Of a stretch of 64,000 nucleotides of DNA, positions 27,641 through 35,748 are shown one piece after another. Source of the DNA: JBFAPK01 sp040676675 (lineage in GTDB: Bacteria > Actinomycetota > Actinomycetes > Mycobacteriales > Micromonosporaceae); NCBI RefSeq assembly GCF_040676675.1, contig NZ_JBFAPK010000019.1, positions 1 to 64,000 of the forward strand, given 5' to 3'. Within the stretch, counting starts at the first letter, position 1; each line of letters opens with the position of its first letter. The notes under the pieces were generated by a model. That model was given only the letters and a program-made list of their open reading frames with translations, was not told where the DNA came from and ran no database searches. The translations under genes and the position numbers were made by a program.

Positions 27641-27664
27641 GAGGGCCTCGGTAAGACGCTCAAC

Positions 27665-27708
27665 TGATCAAGGGGTTTACGCCGGTCACGGCGTAAACCC
27701 CTTGATCA
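27665..27708 (+). terminator. infB operon terminator
   Basis: A perfect stem of 20 bp (27665-27684 with 27689-27708) closes on a 4-nt GTCA loop, 24 nt beyond the infB stop. It separates the nusA-infB operon from the DUF503 gene, whose own promoter-like TATCCT follows at about 27727. Confidence 0.8.
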
Positions 27709-27740
27709 CTTCCGGTAGTGGACCGGTATCCTGCGGAGCG

Positions 27741-28034
27741 ATGTTTACCGGAACGGCGCTTTTCGACCTGTTGCTGCCGGGGGACTCCCGGTCCCTGAAG
27801 GCGAAGCGCGGATACGTACGTCCCATCCTGGCCGCGCTACGGCGCTTCGAGGTTTCCGCGGCCGAGGTCGGCGCGCTGGACCTGCACGGCAGGGCCCAGA
27901 TCGCGGTCGCCGTGGTGGCCGCCGAGGCGCGGCACGTCCGCGAGGTGCTCGACTCGTGCGAGCGGCTGGTCGCCGGCCGGCCCGAGGCCGAGCTGCTGTC
28001 GGTACGCCGGCGGCTGTACGGCGAGGACGACTGA
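27741..28034 (+). CDS. DUF503 (YlxP-like) small protein
   Basis: A 97-residue protein with the family pattern LLLPGDSRSLKAKRGYVRPIL and RFEVSAAEVGALDLHGRAQIAV. DUF503/YlxP proteins sit between infB and rbfA in many Gram-positive bacteria, as here, and are implicated in ribosome-related functions, though the role is not settled. ATG 27741 lies behind GCGGAG; a TATCCT -10-like element is about 9 nt upstream. Confidence 0.9.
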   Translation: MFTGTALFDLLLPGDSRSLKAKRGYVRPILAALRRFEVSAAEVGALDLHGRAQIAVAVVAAEARHVREVLDSCERLVAGRPEAELLSVRRRLYGEDD

Positions 28035-28229
28035 TCGTTCGTCGGTGCGCATGGCGCCGTCTGTCCGTCGCGCCGTCGCGTACCGGCGCGGGGTGTTGGT
28101 GGGTTGGACGCCGGCTGGCACGCGCATCGCGTCGGGCGGCGCAGGTAGTGTTCCAGACGTTGGGGGGTTCGACCGGCGGCGCCGTGCGCCACCGGTACGG
28201 CCGCAAGCAGGATGCCGTGGAGGTGGGAG

Positions 28230-28712
28230 ATGACGGACCCGGCCAAGGTGCGCCGGCACGCCGAGCGCGTGCGGGAACTGGTGGCTTCGGTGGTGCGTAC
28301 GCAGATCAAGGACCCGCGTCTCGGCATGATCACGATTACCGACGCGCGGATCACGGCCGACCTGCGGGACGCCACGGTCTTCTACACGGTGCTCGGCGAC
28401 GCGGCGGCCCAGGCCTCCACCGCGGCGGCCCTGGAGAGCGCCAAGGGCATGCTGCGCAGCACTGTCGGCAAGGCCCTCGGACTGCGCCACTCGCCGACCC
28501 TGACCTTCGTCCTGGACGACGTGCAGGACCAGGTCAAGCACATCGACGAGCTGCTGGCCGCGGCGCGCAGCGCCGACGCCGAGGTGCAGCGGCGGGCGGC
28601 CCAGGCGCAGTACGCCGGTGACGCGCAGCCGTACCGGCTGGAGCGGGACGACGAGGACGAGGGCGACCTGGACGACGAGGACGGCCCCGCCGCGGCAGAG
28701 GAATCCCGGTGA
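28230..28712 (+). CDS. rbfA: Ribosome-binding factor A
   Basis: A 160-residue 30S maturation factor with a type II KH-like fold. Signature parts are VRTQIKDPRLGMITITDARIT, VFYTVLGDAAAQ and LRHSPTLTFVLDDV. A Glu/Asp-rich tail (about 135-160) follows. ATG 28230 has AGGTGGGAG directly upstream; the longer in-frame start at 28212 has none. Its stop overlaps the next gene (GTGA). Confidence 0.95.
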   Translation: MTDPAKVRRHAERVRELVASVVRTQIKDPRLGMITITDARITADLRDATVFYTVLGDAAAQASTAAALESAKGMLRSTVGKALGLRHSPTLTFVLDDVQDQVKHIDELLAAARSADAEVQRRAAQAQYAGDAQPYRLERDDEDEGDLDDEDGPAAAEESR

Positions 28713-29842
28713 GCGGGGTCGCCGTGGCACCCGACGCCGATCCGCGCGGCGTCGGTGCGGACCGACCCGGGACCGGGCCGGCCCGCACCACCGCGGTGGT
28801 ACGCGCGCCGCGCATCGACGCCGGGCCGACCGAGGCGGAGTGGGCGGCGGCCGTCGCCGCCGTCCGCGACCTGCCGGACGCCGGGCGGGTGCTGCTGATC
28901 TGCCACGTCAACCCCGACGGCGACGCGCTGGGCAGCATGCTCGGCTTCGCGCTGGGGCTGCGCGCCCTCGGCGTGCGCGAGCTGCAGGCGACCTTCCCCG
29001 GCCCGCCCGAGGTGCCGGAGCCGTTCCGCGGGCTGCCGGGCCTGGACCTGGTGGTCCCGGCCGAGCGGGCGTACCCGGACCCGGACCTGGTGATCTGCTT
29101 CGACGCCGCCAGCGAGTCCCGGCTGGGAGACCTCTTCGACCGGCTGGGCCGGGCGGAGCATGCTCTGGTGCTGGACCACCACGCCTCGAACACCCGGTTC
29201 GGGACGGTCAACCTGGTCGACCCGTTCGCGGCCGCCACCTCCGTGGTCGCGGAGCAGTTGCTGACCCGGCTCGGGGGCGCGCTCGACGCGTCGGTGGCCG
29301 AGTGCTTCTACGTGGCGCTGGCGACCGACACGGGCTCGTTCCGCTTCGACGCCACCACGCCAGCCGTGCACGAGATGGCCGCGCGGCTGCTCGCCACCGG
29401 GATCCGCCCCGGCGAGATCTCCCGCCGGATCTTCGACACCCGCCCGTACGGGGCGGTCCGGCTGCACGCCGACGTGCTGACCCGTACCCGGTTCGAGCCG
29501 GAGTCCGCCGCCGGTCTGGGCCTGGTCTGGACCTACGCCACCCTCGACGACCTGGCCCGGTACGGCCAGCGGCCGTACGTGCTGGAGCCGTTGATCGACT
29601 CGATCCGGTGCACCGCCGAGGCGGACGTGAGCTGCCTGGTCAAGCAGACCGGCGAGGCGGAGTGGGCGGTCTCGCTGCGCAGCAAGGGCGGCGTGGACGT
29701 CAGCCGGGTGGCGATCGCCCTGGGCGGTGGCGGGCACCGCCTCGCCGCCGGTTTCACCGGGCGGGGGAGCGCCACCGACGTCGTCGACGCGGTCCGCGCA
29801 CAGCTGCCGTCGGCCCTGCTGGGCATCGAAGATCAGGGATAA
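28709..29842 (+). CDS. NrnA-like DHH/DHHA1 phosphoesterase
   Basis: A 377-residue bifunctional oligoribonuclease/pAp phosphatase candidate. The DHH domain shows His66-x-Asn-Pro-Asp70-x-Asp72 in CHVNPDGDALG, a second Asp in ICFDAASE and the DHH triad at 156-158 (LDHHASN). The C-terminal DHHA1 domain ends with GGGGHRLAAGF. It would degrade nanoRNA and 3',5'-bisphosphate adenosine. It is translationally coupled to rbfA (GTGA), which fits an RNA turnover role. The N-terminal 35 residues are non-conserved. Confidence 0.92.
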   Translation: MSGVAVAPDADPRGVGADRPGTGPARTTAVVRAPRIDAGPTEAEWAAAVAAVRDLPDAGRVLLICHVNPDGDALGSMLGFALGLRALGVRELQATFPGPPEVPEPFRGLPGLDLVVPAERAYPDPDLVICFDAASESRLGDLFDRLGRAEHALVLDHHASNTRFGTVNLVDPFAAATSVVAEQLLTRLGGALDASVAECFYVALATDTGSFRFDATTPAVHEMAARLLATGIRPGEISRRIFDTRPYGAVRLHADVLTRTRFEPESAAGLGLVWTYATLDDLARYGQRPYVLEPLIDSIRCTAEADVSCLVKQTGEAEWAVSLRSKGGVDVSRVAIALGGGGHRLAAGFTGRGSATDVVDAVRAQLPSALLGIEDQG

Positions 29843-29895
29843 TCCCGGGGAGTATCGGGGTTCCCGCGCTGCGTGAGCGCGGGGACAATCGGGTG

Positions 29896-30303
29896 ATGGA
29901 ACAGCCTCCGGAGTTGGTCGCTGAGGCACCCCGGGCCTGGGACCGGCCCGTCGTCACGGTTCCGGTACTCGCCGCGCTGTCGTACGTCGGTGGTCAGCTG
30001 CCGTCGTTCTCGCTGCCGGCCAACCTCTACACCCTCGGTACCGGCGGGGCGCTGATCTGGCTGGGGCTGTCGCACCGGATGCCGCGCCGCCGGGGGCCGG
30101 CCCGGCTCGGTCCGGGCACGCTCTGGTGGCTGCTGCCGGTGCTGGCCTTCGGCCTGCTGGAGGGCGTCACCTTCGTGCTGGACGCCGGCGACGAGTTCCC
30201 CACCTTCTCCCGGATCGCGGACCCGCTAATCGAGGACGAGCTGATGCGCTCGCTGGCCTACTTCGGGTGGCTCTCCGCGTTCTGGGCGCTGGTGCGGCGA
30301 TGA
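29896..30303 (+). CDS. Small membrane protein of unknown function
   Basis: A 135-residue protein with three to four hydrophobic segments (LAALSYVGGQLPSF, GGALIWLGLS, WLLPVLAFGLLEGVTFVL, YFGWLSAFWALV). The loop FVLDAGDEFPTFSRIADP is distinctive, but I do not recognise the family with confidence. ATG 29896 is chosen (GTG 29893 is immediately before it). The stop overlaps the next small membrane gene (ATGA), so they form a pair between nrnA and MATE. Confidence 0.75.
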   Translation: MEQPPELVAEAPRAWDRPVVTVPVLAALSYVGGQLPSFSLPANLYTLGTGGALIWLGLSHRMPRRRGPARLGPGTLWWLLPVLAFGLLEGVTFVLDAGDEFPTFSRIADPLIEDELMRSLAYFGWLSAFWALVRR

Positions 30304-30530
30304 GCCTGCGGCTGTTGGCGATCGGGGGATTCGCGCTCGCCCTCGTGCTCTTCGGCGTCGTCGAGTGGGCGGCGCGCCGGGAGGACCGTCGCGGTGAGCG
30401 TTCCCGCATCCCGACCCTCGGGGACGTCTGTGCCTACCTGATGCGGTACGAGGTGGGTCCGGTCCCGGTGGGGCGGATCGGCCTGCTCGGCTTCTGGTGG
30501 TGGCTGGGCTGGCACTTCTTCGCCCGATGA
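30300..30530 (+). CDS. Small membrane protein, possibly DUF6186
   Basis: A 76-residue protein: one N-terminal membrane helix (LRLLAIGGFALALVLFGVVE), a charged loop (RREDRRGERSRIPTLGDV) and a C-terminal hydrophobic segment (LLGFWWWLGWHFFAR). The shape fits small actinobacterial proteins labelled DUF6186; function is unknown. ATG 30300 overlaps the upstream stop (ATGA). Confidence 0.75.
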   Translation: MSLRLLAIGGFALALVLFGVVEWAARREDRRGERSRIPTLGDVCAYLMRYEVGPVPVGRIGLLGFWWWLGWHFFAR

Positions 30531-30897
30531 CCGGCTTGCCCGGCCCGTACCGTTCCGTATCGCGGGAAACACCGGTCGTGGCCCTGACTTAACGCTAATT
30601 TGGGTCTTGATGAGCACCGTCCTCACCCTTGGCCGCCCGCCCCGGGCATTCCGCTCCTGAACCGAGCGACCCGGCGGCGGGGTTCTCGGCGCTGGCGTGA
30701 GCGACGGCGCGACATGGGTGACGGTGTACGCACCAGCCACCGCATGCCTCCAGGGTCCGACCGACCCGGGCTCACGCTGCCCCCCGGTCAACTCTCCGGC
30801 GATCCCGGGGTGACCGTCGAGGGCGCTCAGCAGGTCATGCCCGCAGCGCTGGCCGCGCGTTTCCGCCGGCCCGGCGCGCCCTGGAAGGAGTTCCGAA
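30531..30897 (+). other. Intergenic stretch with candidate promoter
   Basis: About 370 nt with no gene I can support. An AT-rich patch at about 30587-30608 (TTAACGCTAATTTGGG) is the only promoter-like part and may serve the small gene at 30898. An open frame covers 30600-30950 but has no family resemblance and no SD. Confidence 0.4.
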
Positions 30898-30996
30898 ATG
30901 CAGTCGAGCAAGCCGAAGCCGAAGCCCGAGACCACCGACGAGGCCCGTGAGCTGGTCCGTCGGGCGTTGCAGACGTCGATGGACACCCGTCAGTGA
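30898..30996 (+). CDS. Candidate 32-residue small protein
   Basis: An ATG at 30898 stands 6 nt after AAGGAG and opens a 32-codon frame. The product starts with KPKPKPETTDEARELVRRAL and ends TSMDTRQ: a basic Lys-Pro stretch followed by one amphipathic helix, no signal or membrane segment. An 11-bp hairpin 15 nt past the stop looks like its own terminator, so this is a complete small transcription unit. I do not recognise a family. Confidence 0.55.
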   Translation: MQSSKPKPKPETTDEARELVRRALQTSMDTRQ

Positions 30997-31011
30997 GCGA
31001 CCGGTCCGCGT

Positions 31012-31045
31012 CGGGCGACCGGAGCTGACGCGCCCCGGTCGCCCG
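31012..31045 (+). terminator. Hairpin after the small gene
   Basis: CGGGCGACCGG (31012-31022) pairs perfectly with CCGGTCGCCCG (31035-31045) across a 12-nt loop, 15 nt after the 32-residue frame. It would end that short transcript before the MATE gene. Confidence 0.55.
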
Positions 31046-31168
31046 CCGCTGCCGCCGGGCCGCCGCCCGCCCGGCCGGCCGCCGCGTACGGCCCGCTCCG
31101 GGCGACGCCCGGGGTAAGTTCCCATCCGCATTGCGCTCCTTACCCGCGATCTGCCACGATCGACGGCG

Positions 31169-32530
31169 ATGTCTCAGCTCGCCGCGTCCCCGCAGATCCG
31201 CTCCGCCATCACCGCCCGCCGCATCGCCGAGCTGGCGCTGCCCGCGCTGGTGGTGCTGGCGGCCGAACCGCTCTACGTACTGATCGACACGGCCGTGGTG
31301 GGGCACCTCGGCCAGGTGCCGCTCGCCGCCCTCGCCGTCGGCGGTACCACGCTGACGCTCGTCGCCTGGCTCGGCACGGTGGTGGCGTACGGGACCACCG
31401 GGCGCTCCGCCCGCCGCTTCGGCGCCGGCGACCGGGCCGCGGCCGTCGCCGAGGGCGTGCAGGCGTCGTGGTTGGCCCTCGCCGCCGGCCTGCTCGTCGC
31501 GGTCGTGCTCCAGTTCGCGGCCGGCCCGCTGGCGCGTACCCTCGCCGGCGGCGGCCCCGACGTGGCCGGCGCCGCCGCGCAGTGGCTGCGCGTCGCGGCG
31601 CTGGGCGCGCCCGGACTGCTGCTCGCCGCCGCCGGCAACGGCTGGCTGCGCGGGGTGCAGGACGCCCGCCGCCCGCTCTACTTCGTGCTCGGCGCCAACC
31701 TGCTCTCGGCCGTGCTCTGCCCGCTGCTGGTCTACCCGCTCGGGCTCGGCCTGGTCGGCTCGGCCATCGCGAACGCCACCGCCCAGACGATCGGCGGCCT
31801 GCTCTTCGCCGGGGCGCTGATCGCCGAGCGGGTGTCGCTGCGGCCGAAACCCCGGCTGATCCTCCAGCAGCTCGTGCTCAGCCGCGACCTGCTGGTGCGC
31901 GGCCTGGCGTTCCAGGCGAGCTTCCTGTCGGCGACCGCGGTGGCCGCCCGGTTCGGCGCCGCGGCGGTCGGCGCCCACCAGATCGCCCTCCAGCTCTGGT
32001 TCTTCACCGCGCTGGTGCTCGACGCCCTCGCCATCGCCGCGCAGTCGCTGGTCGGCGCGGCGCTGGGCGGTGGCGACGCGGACGGCGCCCGCTGGCTGGC
32101 CCGCCGGGTGGCGCTCATCGGCGGCGGCTGCGGGCTCGTCTTCGCCGCCGTGCTCGCCGCCGGGGCGGGAGCCATCCCCGCGCTGTTCAGCGCCGACCAG
32201 GTGGTACGCGACCAGGCCATGGTCGCCTGGCCGTGGTTCGCCGCGATGCAGCCGTTGGCCGGGGTGGTCTTCGCCCTCGACGGGGTGATGATCGGGGCCG
32301 GCGACGTCCGCTACCTGCGCAACCTCACCATCGTCGCGGCGCTCGGCTGCTTCCTGCCGGCGATCTGGCTGGCCCACGGGCTCGACCTGGGTCTCGGCGG
32401 CATCTGGGCCGGACTCACCCTGTTCGTGGTGGCCCGCCTGGTCGGCCTGCTGCTGCGGCTGCGCAGCGGCCGCTGGGCCGTCACCGGGGCAGTTCGAGCT
32501 CCGTCGACCAAATCTCCGACCGCATCGTGA
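31169..32530 (+). CDS. MATE family efflux transporter (DinF type)
   Basis: A 453-residue protein with about 12 membrane helices and two pseudo-symmetric halves. The N-terminal IAELALPALVVLAAEPLYVLIDTAVVGHLG and the second-half GAHQIALQLWFFTALVLDALAIAAQ match the DinF branch of MATE Na+/H+-coupled exporters. ATG 31169 is at the end of a short leader (GATCGACGGCG). Its last 50 nt overlap the convergent small membrane gene. Confidence 0.9.
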   Translation: MSQLAASPQIRSAITARRIAELALPALVVLAAEPLYVLIDTAVVGHLGQVPLAALAVGGTTLTLVAWLGTVVAYGTTGRSARRFGAGDRAAAVAEGVQASWLALAAGLLVAVVLQFAAGPLARTLAGGGPDVAGAAAQWLRVAALGAPGLLLAAAGNGWLRGVQDARRPLYFVLGANLLSAVLCPLLVYPLGLGLVGSAIANATAQTIGGLLFAGALIAERVSLRPKPRLILQQLVLSRDLLVRGLAFQASFLSATAVAARFGAAAVGAHQIALQLWFFTALVLDALAIAAQSLVGAALGGGDADGARWLARRVALIGGGCGLVFAAVLAAGAGAIPALFSADQVVRDQAMVAWPWFAAMQPLAGVVFALDGVMIGAGDVRYLRNLTIVAALGCFLPAIWLAHGLDLGLGGIWAGLTLFVVARLVGLLLRLRSGRWAVTGAVRAPSTKSPTAS

Positions 32531-32882
32531 CGAAGACGTAGAGGGTGGCCGCGACCAGCAGGCTCGCCACCGCGGCCACCACGAAGAACGAGATCACCGG
32601 GACGGCCCGGGGATACCGCTCCGACAGGCGGGGACGGTCCCGCCACCGCCACCACGCCTCGCGGGCCCGCCGGAGTCCGGGGTGCTCCGCCAGCCGGTCG
32701 ATCCAGCGCCGCCGGACCGGTACGGGGCTCGCCGCCGGGTCCCGCATCCACTCGGGCAGCGCGACCCGGGGCCGGCCGCCGGTGGACGCGCCGCCGCCCG
32801 GCGCGGGGCCCGCCGCGGAGATCTCCGCGGCCGTACGGGCAGGGCTGCCTGGCGGCAGCGTCGGGTCGGTACCGCTCTGCAT
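32481..32882 (-). CDS. Single-pass membrane protein of unknown function
   Basis: A 133-residue protein: a Pro/Gly/Ala-rich N-terminal half, a basic helical stretch (RRWIDRLAEHPGLRRAREAWWRWR) and one membrane helix near residues 93-117, ending in a short extracytoplasmic tail. No family recognised. The 3' end overlaps the convergent MATE gene by 50 nt, and it is divergent from truB. Codon use is normal for the window. Confidence 0.65.
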   Translation of the reverse strand: MQSGTDPTLPPGSPARTAAEISAAGPAPGGGASTGGRPRVALPEWMRDPAASPVPVRRRWIDRLAEHPGLRRAREAWWRWRDRPRLSERYPRAVPVISFFVVAAVASLLVAATLYVFVTMRSEIWSTELELPR

Positions 32883-33058
32883 GGGTCAGCTTCTCCGGGA
32901 CGCGCGAGAGGACTCAAGGATCTTGGCAGGGATCGATCACCACGGAATCGGCCGATCGGTCCGGTGCCCGCCGTGCGTACGGCGGCGGCGGTGGTGCCGG
33001 TCGCAGAGGTGGCGACCCGGGCGCCGGGACGGCGTCGCGTCTGGCAGGCTTGACGGTC

Positions 33059-33088
33059 GTGAGCGGGTACGGCGAGGTGGCGGCTTGA
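33059..33088 (+). other. Candidate 9-codon leader ORF coupled to truB
   Basis: GTG 33059 lies 8 nt after a CAGGCT -10-like hexamer (33045-33050) and opens the nine codons VSGYGEVAA plus TGA. The stop overlaps the TTG start of truB as TTGA. If the mRNA is leaderless, ribosomes would finish this short frame exactly at the truB start, which has only a weak GAGG-type SD of its own. Confidence 0.35.
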
Positions 33089-33975
33089 GCGAGCGAACCG
33101 ACGGTCTGATCGTGGTCGACAAGCCGGCCGGGATGACGTCGCACGATGTGGTGGCCCGGGTCCGCCGGCTGGCCCGGACCCGGCGGGTCGGCCACGGCGG
33201 CACCCTGGACCCGATGGCCACCGGCGTACTGGTGATCGGCGTGAACCGGGCGACCCGGCTGCTCACGTACGTGATCGGCGCGCGGAAGAGCTACGCCGGC
33301 ACGATCCGGCTCGGCCAGTCCACGATCACCGACGACGCCGAGGGCGAGGTGACCGCGACGGTACCGGCCGGTGCCGTGGGCGACGACGAGATCAAGGCCG
33401 CCCTCGGCGCGCTGCGCGGCGAGATCGACCAGGTGCCGAGCGCGGTCAGCGCCATCAAGATCGACGGGCAGCGCGCCTACAAGCGGGTACGCGACGGCGA
33501 GGCCGTGGCGCTGGCGCCGCGCCGGGTCACCGTCGAGCGGCTCGACGTGCTGGCGATCCGCCGGGACGTACCGGACGTGGTGGACGTGGACGTCGAGGTG
33601 ACCTGCTCCTCCGGCACGTACATCCGGGCGATCGCGCGGGACACCGGTGCGGCGCTCGGCGTCGGCGGCCACCTCACCGCGCTGCGGCGTACCGCCGTCG
33701 GCGGCTTCACGCTCGCCGAGGCGGCCACCCTGGAGGAGTTGGAGCGGCGCGCGCCCGACGTGATCGGCCTGCCGGTCGAGACGGCCGCGCGGCGGTTCTT
33801 CCCGCAGCGGCAGGCCGACGCCGACGAGACGAAGGTGCTCTCGCACGGCGGTCCGCTCGACCCGGCCGGCATCGACGGCCCGTACGCGGTCTTCGACCCG
33901 GCGGGTGGGCTGATCGCCATCGTGCGGGAGCACGGCGGCCGGGCGCGGGCGGAGATCGTCCTCGCCCCGGCCTGA
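33085..33975 (+). CDS. truB: tRNA pseudouridine(55) synthase TruB
   Basis: A 296-residue enzyme making pseudouridine 55 in tRNA. The active-site motif HGGTLDPMATGVL contains catalytic Asp42; DGLIVVDKPAGMTSHDVV and SSGTYIRAIARDTG are further family marks. A PUA-like C-terminal region follows. TTG 33085 is the only in-frame start that gives the conserved N-terminus; no ATG or GTG precedes it in frame within the conserved region. It is followed by ribF, the common truB-ribF order. Confidence 0.95.
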   Translation: MSERTDGLIVVDKPAGMTSHDVVARVRRLARTRRVGHGGTLDPMATGVLVIGVNRATRLLTYVIGARKSYAGTIRLGQSTITDDAEGEVTATVPAGAVGDDEIKAALGALRGEIDQVPSAVSAIKIDGQRAYKRVRDGEAVALAPRRVTVERLDVLAIRRDVPDVVDVDVEVTCSSGTYIRAIARDTGAALGVGGHLTALRRTAVGGFTLAEAATLEELERRAPDVIGLPVETAARRFFPQRQADADETKVLSHGGPLDPAGIDGPYAVFDPAGGLIAIVREHGGRARAEIVLAPA

Positions 33976-34064
33976 GCGGGCGGGACGAGGACTGGGCGGG
34001 CGGCGGCGTGCCGGACGCGCCGCGCCGGCGGGCGGTACAGGGTCGACAGGGAGGCGGAGTTCGG

Positions 34065-35012
34065 ATGCAGCGGTGGCGGGGATACCAGGCCGCGCCGGGC
34101 GGCTGGGGCCGGTCGGTGGTCACCATCGGCGTCTTCGACGGCGTGCACAAGGGTCACCAGGCGACCATCGGGCACGCGGTCAAGCGGGCCAAGGACCTCG
34201 GGGTGCAGTCGGTCGTGCTCACCTTCGACCCGCACCCGGCCGAGGTGGTCCGCGCCGGCTCGCACCCGGCCGTGCTCACCGAGCCGGAGCGCAAGGCCGA
34301 ACTGATCGAGGCGCTCGGGGTCGACGTGCTCTGCGTCGTGCCGTTCACCCCGGACTTCTCCCGCCTGCCGGCGGAGGAGTTCGTGCACGACGTGCTGGTC
34401 GAGCACCTGCACGCCGCCGTCGTCGTGGTCGGCGACAACTTCCGCTTCGGGCACCGGGCCGCTGGTGACGTCGCCCTGCTGGAGCGGCTGGGCCGTACCT
34501 TCGGCTTCGCGGTCGACCCGGCGCCGCTGGTCAGCGACGACGGTACGGTCTTCTCCTCGACGTACATCCGCTCCTCGGTCGACGCGGGCGACGTGACGGC
34601 GGCGACCGCCGCGCTCGGGCGCCCGCACCGGCTGGAGGGCGTCGTGGTCCGGGGCGACCAGCGCGGCCGGGAGCTGGGCTTCCCGACGGCGAACCTGCTC
34701 TGCCACCGGTACGCGGCCGTGCCGGCGGACGGGATCTACGCCGGTTGGCTGGTCCGGCAGCCCACCCGGGCCGGCCAGCCGGCGCCGCCCCGGCTGGCGG
34801 CGGCGGTGTCGATCGGCACCAACCCCACCTTCTCCGGGCAGGAGCGGCGGGTCGAGGCGTACGCCCTGGACTTCGACGGCGACCTGTACGGCGAGCGGGT
34901 GGCGCTGGACTTCGTCGCGCGGCTGCGGGAGACCCGCCGGTACGCCACGATCGAGCCGCTCATCGCCCAGATGAACGAGGACGTGGCGCAGACCCGGCGA
35001 CTGCTCGGCTGA
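34065..35012 (+). CDS. ribF: Bifunctional riboflavin kinase/FAD synthetase
   Basis: A 315-residue enzyme converting riboflavin to FMN and then FAD. The N-terminal adenylyltransferase domain shows GVFDGVHKGHQATI and FSSTYIRSSV; the C-terminal kinase domain shows GRELGFPTANL, DGIYAGWL and SIGTNPTFSGQERRVEAY. Length is normal. ATG 34065 has GGGAGGCGGAG upstream. It sits between truB and rpsO, as in many actinobacteria. Confidence 0.95.
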   Translation: MQRWRGYQAAPGGWGRSVVTIGVFDGVHKGHQATIGHAVKRAKDLGVQSVVLTFDPHPAEVVRAGSHPAVLTEPERKAELIEALGVDVLCVVPFTPDFSRLPAEEFVHDVLVEHLHAAVVVVGDNFRFGHRAAGDVALLERLGRTFGFAVDPAPLVSDDGTVFSSTYIRSSVDAGDVTAATAALGRPHRLEGVVVRGDQRGRELGFPTANLLCHRYAAVPADGIYAGWLVRQPTRAGQPAPPRLAAAVSIGTNPTFSGQERRVEAYALDFDGDLYGERVALDFVARLRETRRYATIEPLIAQMNEDVAQTRRLLG

Positions 35013-35221
35013 GCGCCCCGGGGGGTGGTCCGGGACGGCCGCCGTGGCCGCGGCCGGCCCTTGAGTCGGGCGTGCGGCCGTGAGCTGGTAACCTTGCGGG
35101 AACGTCGGGTCACCGACGATGGCCTCGCGTGCCTGCACGACGCCGCGGGTGCGAGGTCCACCCGCCCGATCCCACCGGATCGCCGGCGGACCGCAACGGA
35201 ACCCATCGAAACAGGGAGAAA

Positions 35222-35491
35222 ATGGCGCTCGACCAGGAAGCAAAGAGCAAGATCCGCCAGGAGTACGCGACCGCCGAGGGCGACACCGGTTCCCCCGAGG
35301 TGCAGGTCGCGGTCCTGACCAAGCGGATCGCCGACCTCACCGAGCACCTCAAGGTGCACAAGCACGACCACCACAGCCGCCGTGGTCTGCTGCTGCTGGT
35401 CGGCCGTCGCCGTCGGCTGCTGAACTACATGCAGAAGAAGGACATCAACCGCTACCGGTCGCTCATCGAGCGACTCGGCCTGCGCCGGTGA
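35222..35491 (+). CDS. rpsO: 30S ribosomal protein S15
   Basis: An 89-residue 16S rRNA-binding protein with the family segments GDTGSPEVQVAVLTKRI, HLKVHKHDHHSRRGLLLLVG and RLLNYMQKKDINRY. Length matches S15 exactly. ATG 35222 follows an AGGGAG SD by about 4-5 nt. A long hairpin begins at its stop codon, before pnp. Confidence 0.97.
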   Translation: MALDQEAKSKIRQEYATAEGDTGSPEVQVAVLTKRIADLTEHLKVHKHDHHSRRGLLLLVGRRRRLLNYMQKKDINRYRSLIERLGLRR

Positions 35492-35571
35492 CCTGAGCGG
35501 GGAAGCCCTCGCCGCGGGCGCCGGCGCCAGCGCGTACGGCCGCCCGGAGGGCTTCCCCGCCACCGGTCACC
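35487..35571 (+). promoter_or_regulatory. rpsO-pnp intercistronic RNA hairpin
   Basis: Two stacked stems: GGTGACC (35487-35493) with GGTCACC (35565-35571), and a perfect 14-bp stem 35497-35510 with 35547-35560. The outer strand includes the rpsO stop codon. In E. coli and Streptomyces the rpsO-pnp region folds into an RNase III-cleaved hairpin through which PNPase controls its own mRNA; this structure is in the same place. It may also attenuate read-through from rpsO. Confidence 0.7.
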
Positions 35572-35748
35572 ACCCACACCCGGGCCAGCGCGACCATCCC
35601 GTTGGGGAGCCGGTCGGCGTACCGGTCTCCGGTAGTGGCCCCCGGGCCGGTCGGCAACCGCCGACACCCGGGCGCTTCGATCGAAGACCGGCCGTCTGAG
35701 CAGCTCCCCGAGGTCGTGAGCCCACGATCGAAGGAGCACGACGCACCT

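Noticed and set aside
30600..30950. 116-codon frame overlapping the small protein
   Set aside because: It has no SD and low-complexity composition, and it conflicts with the better supported 32-codon frame.
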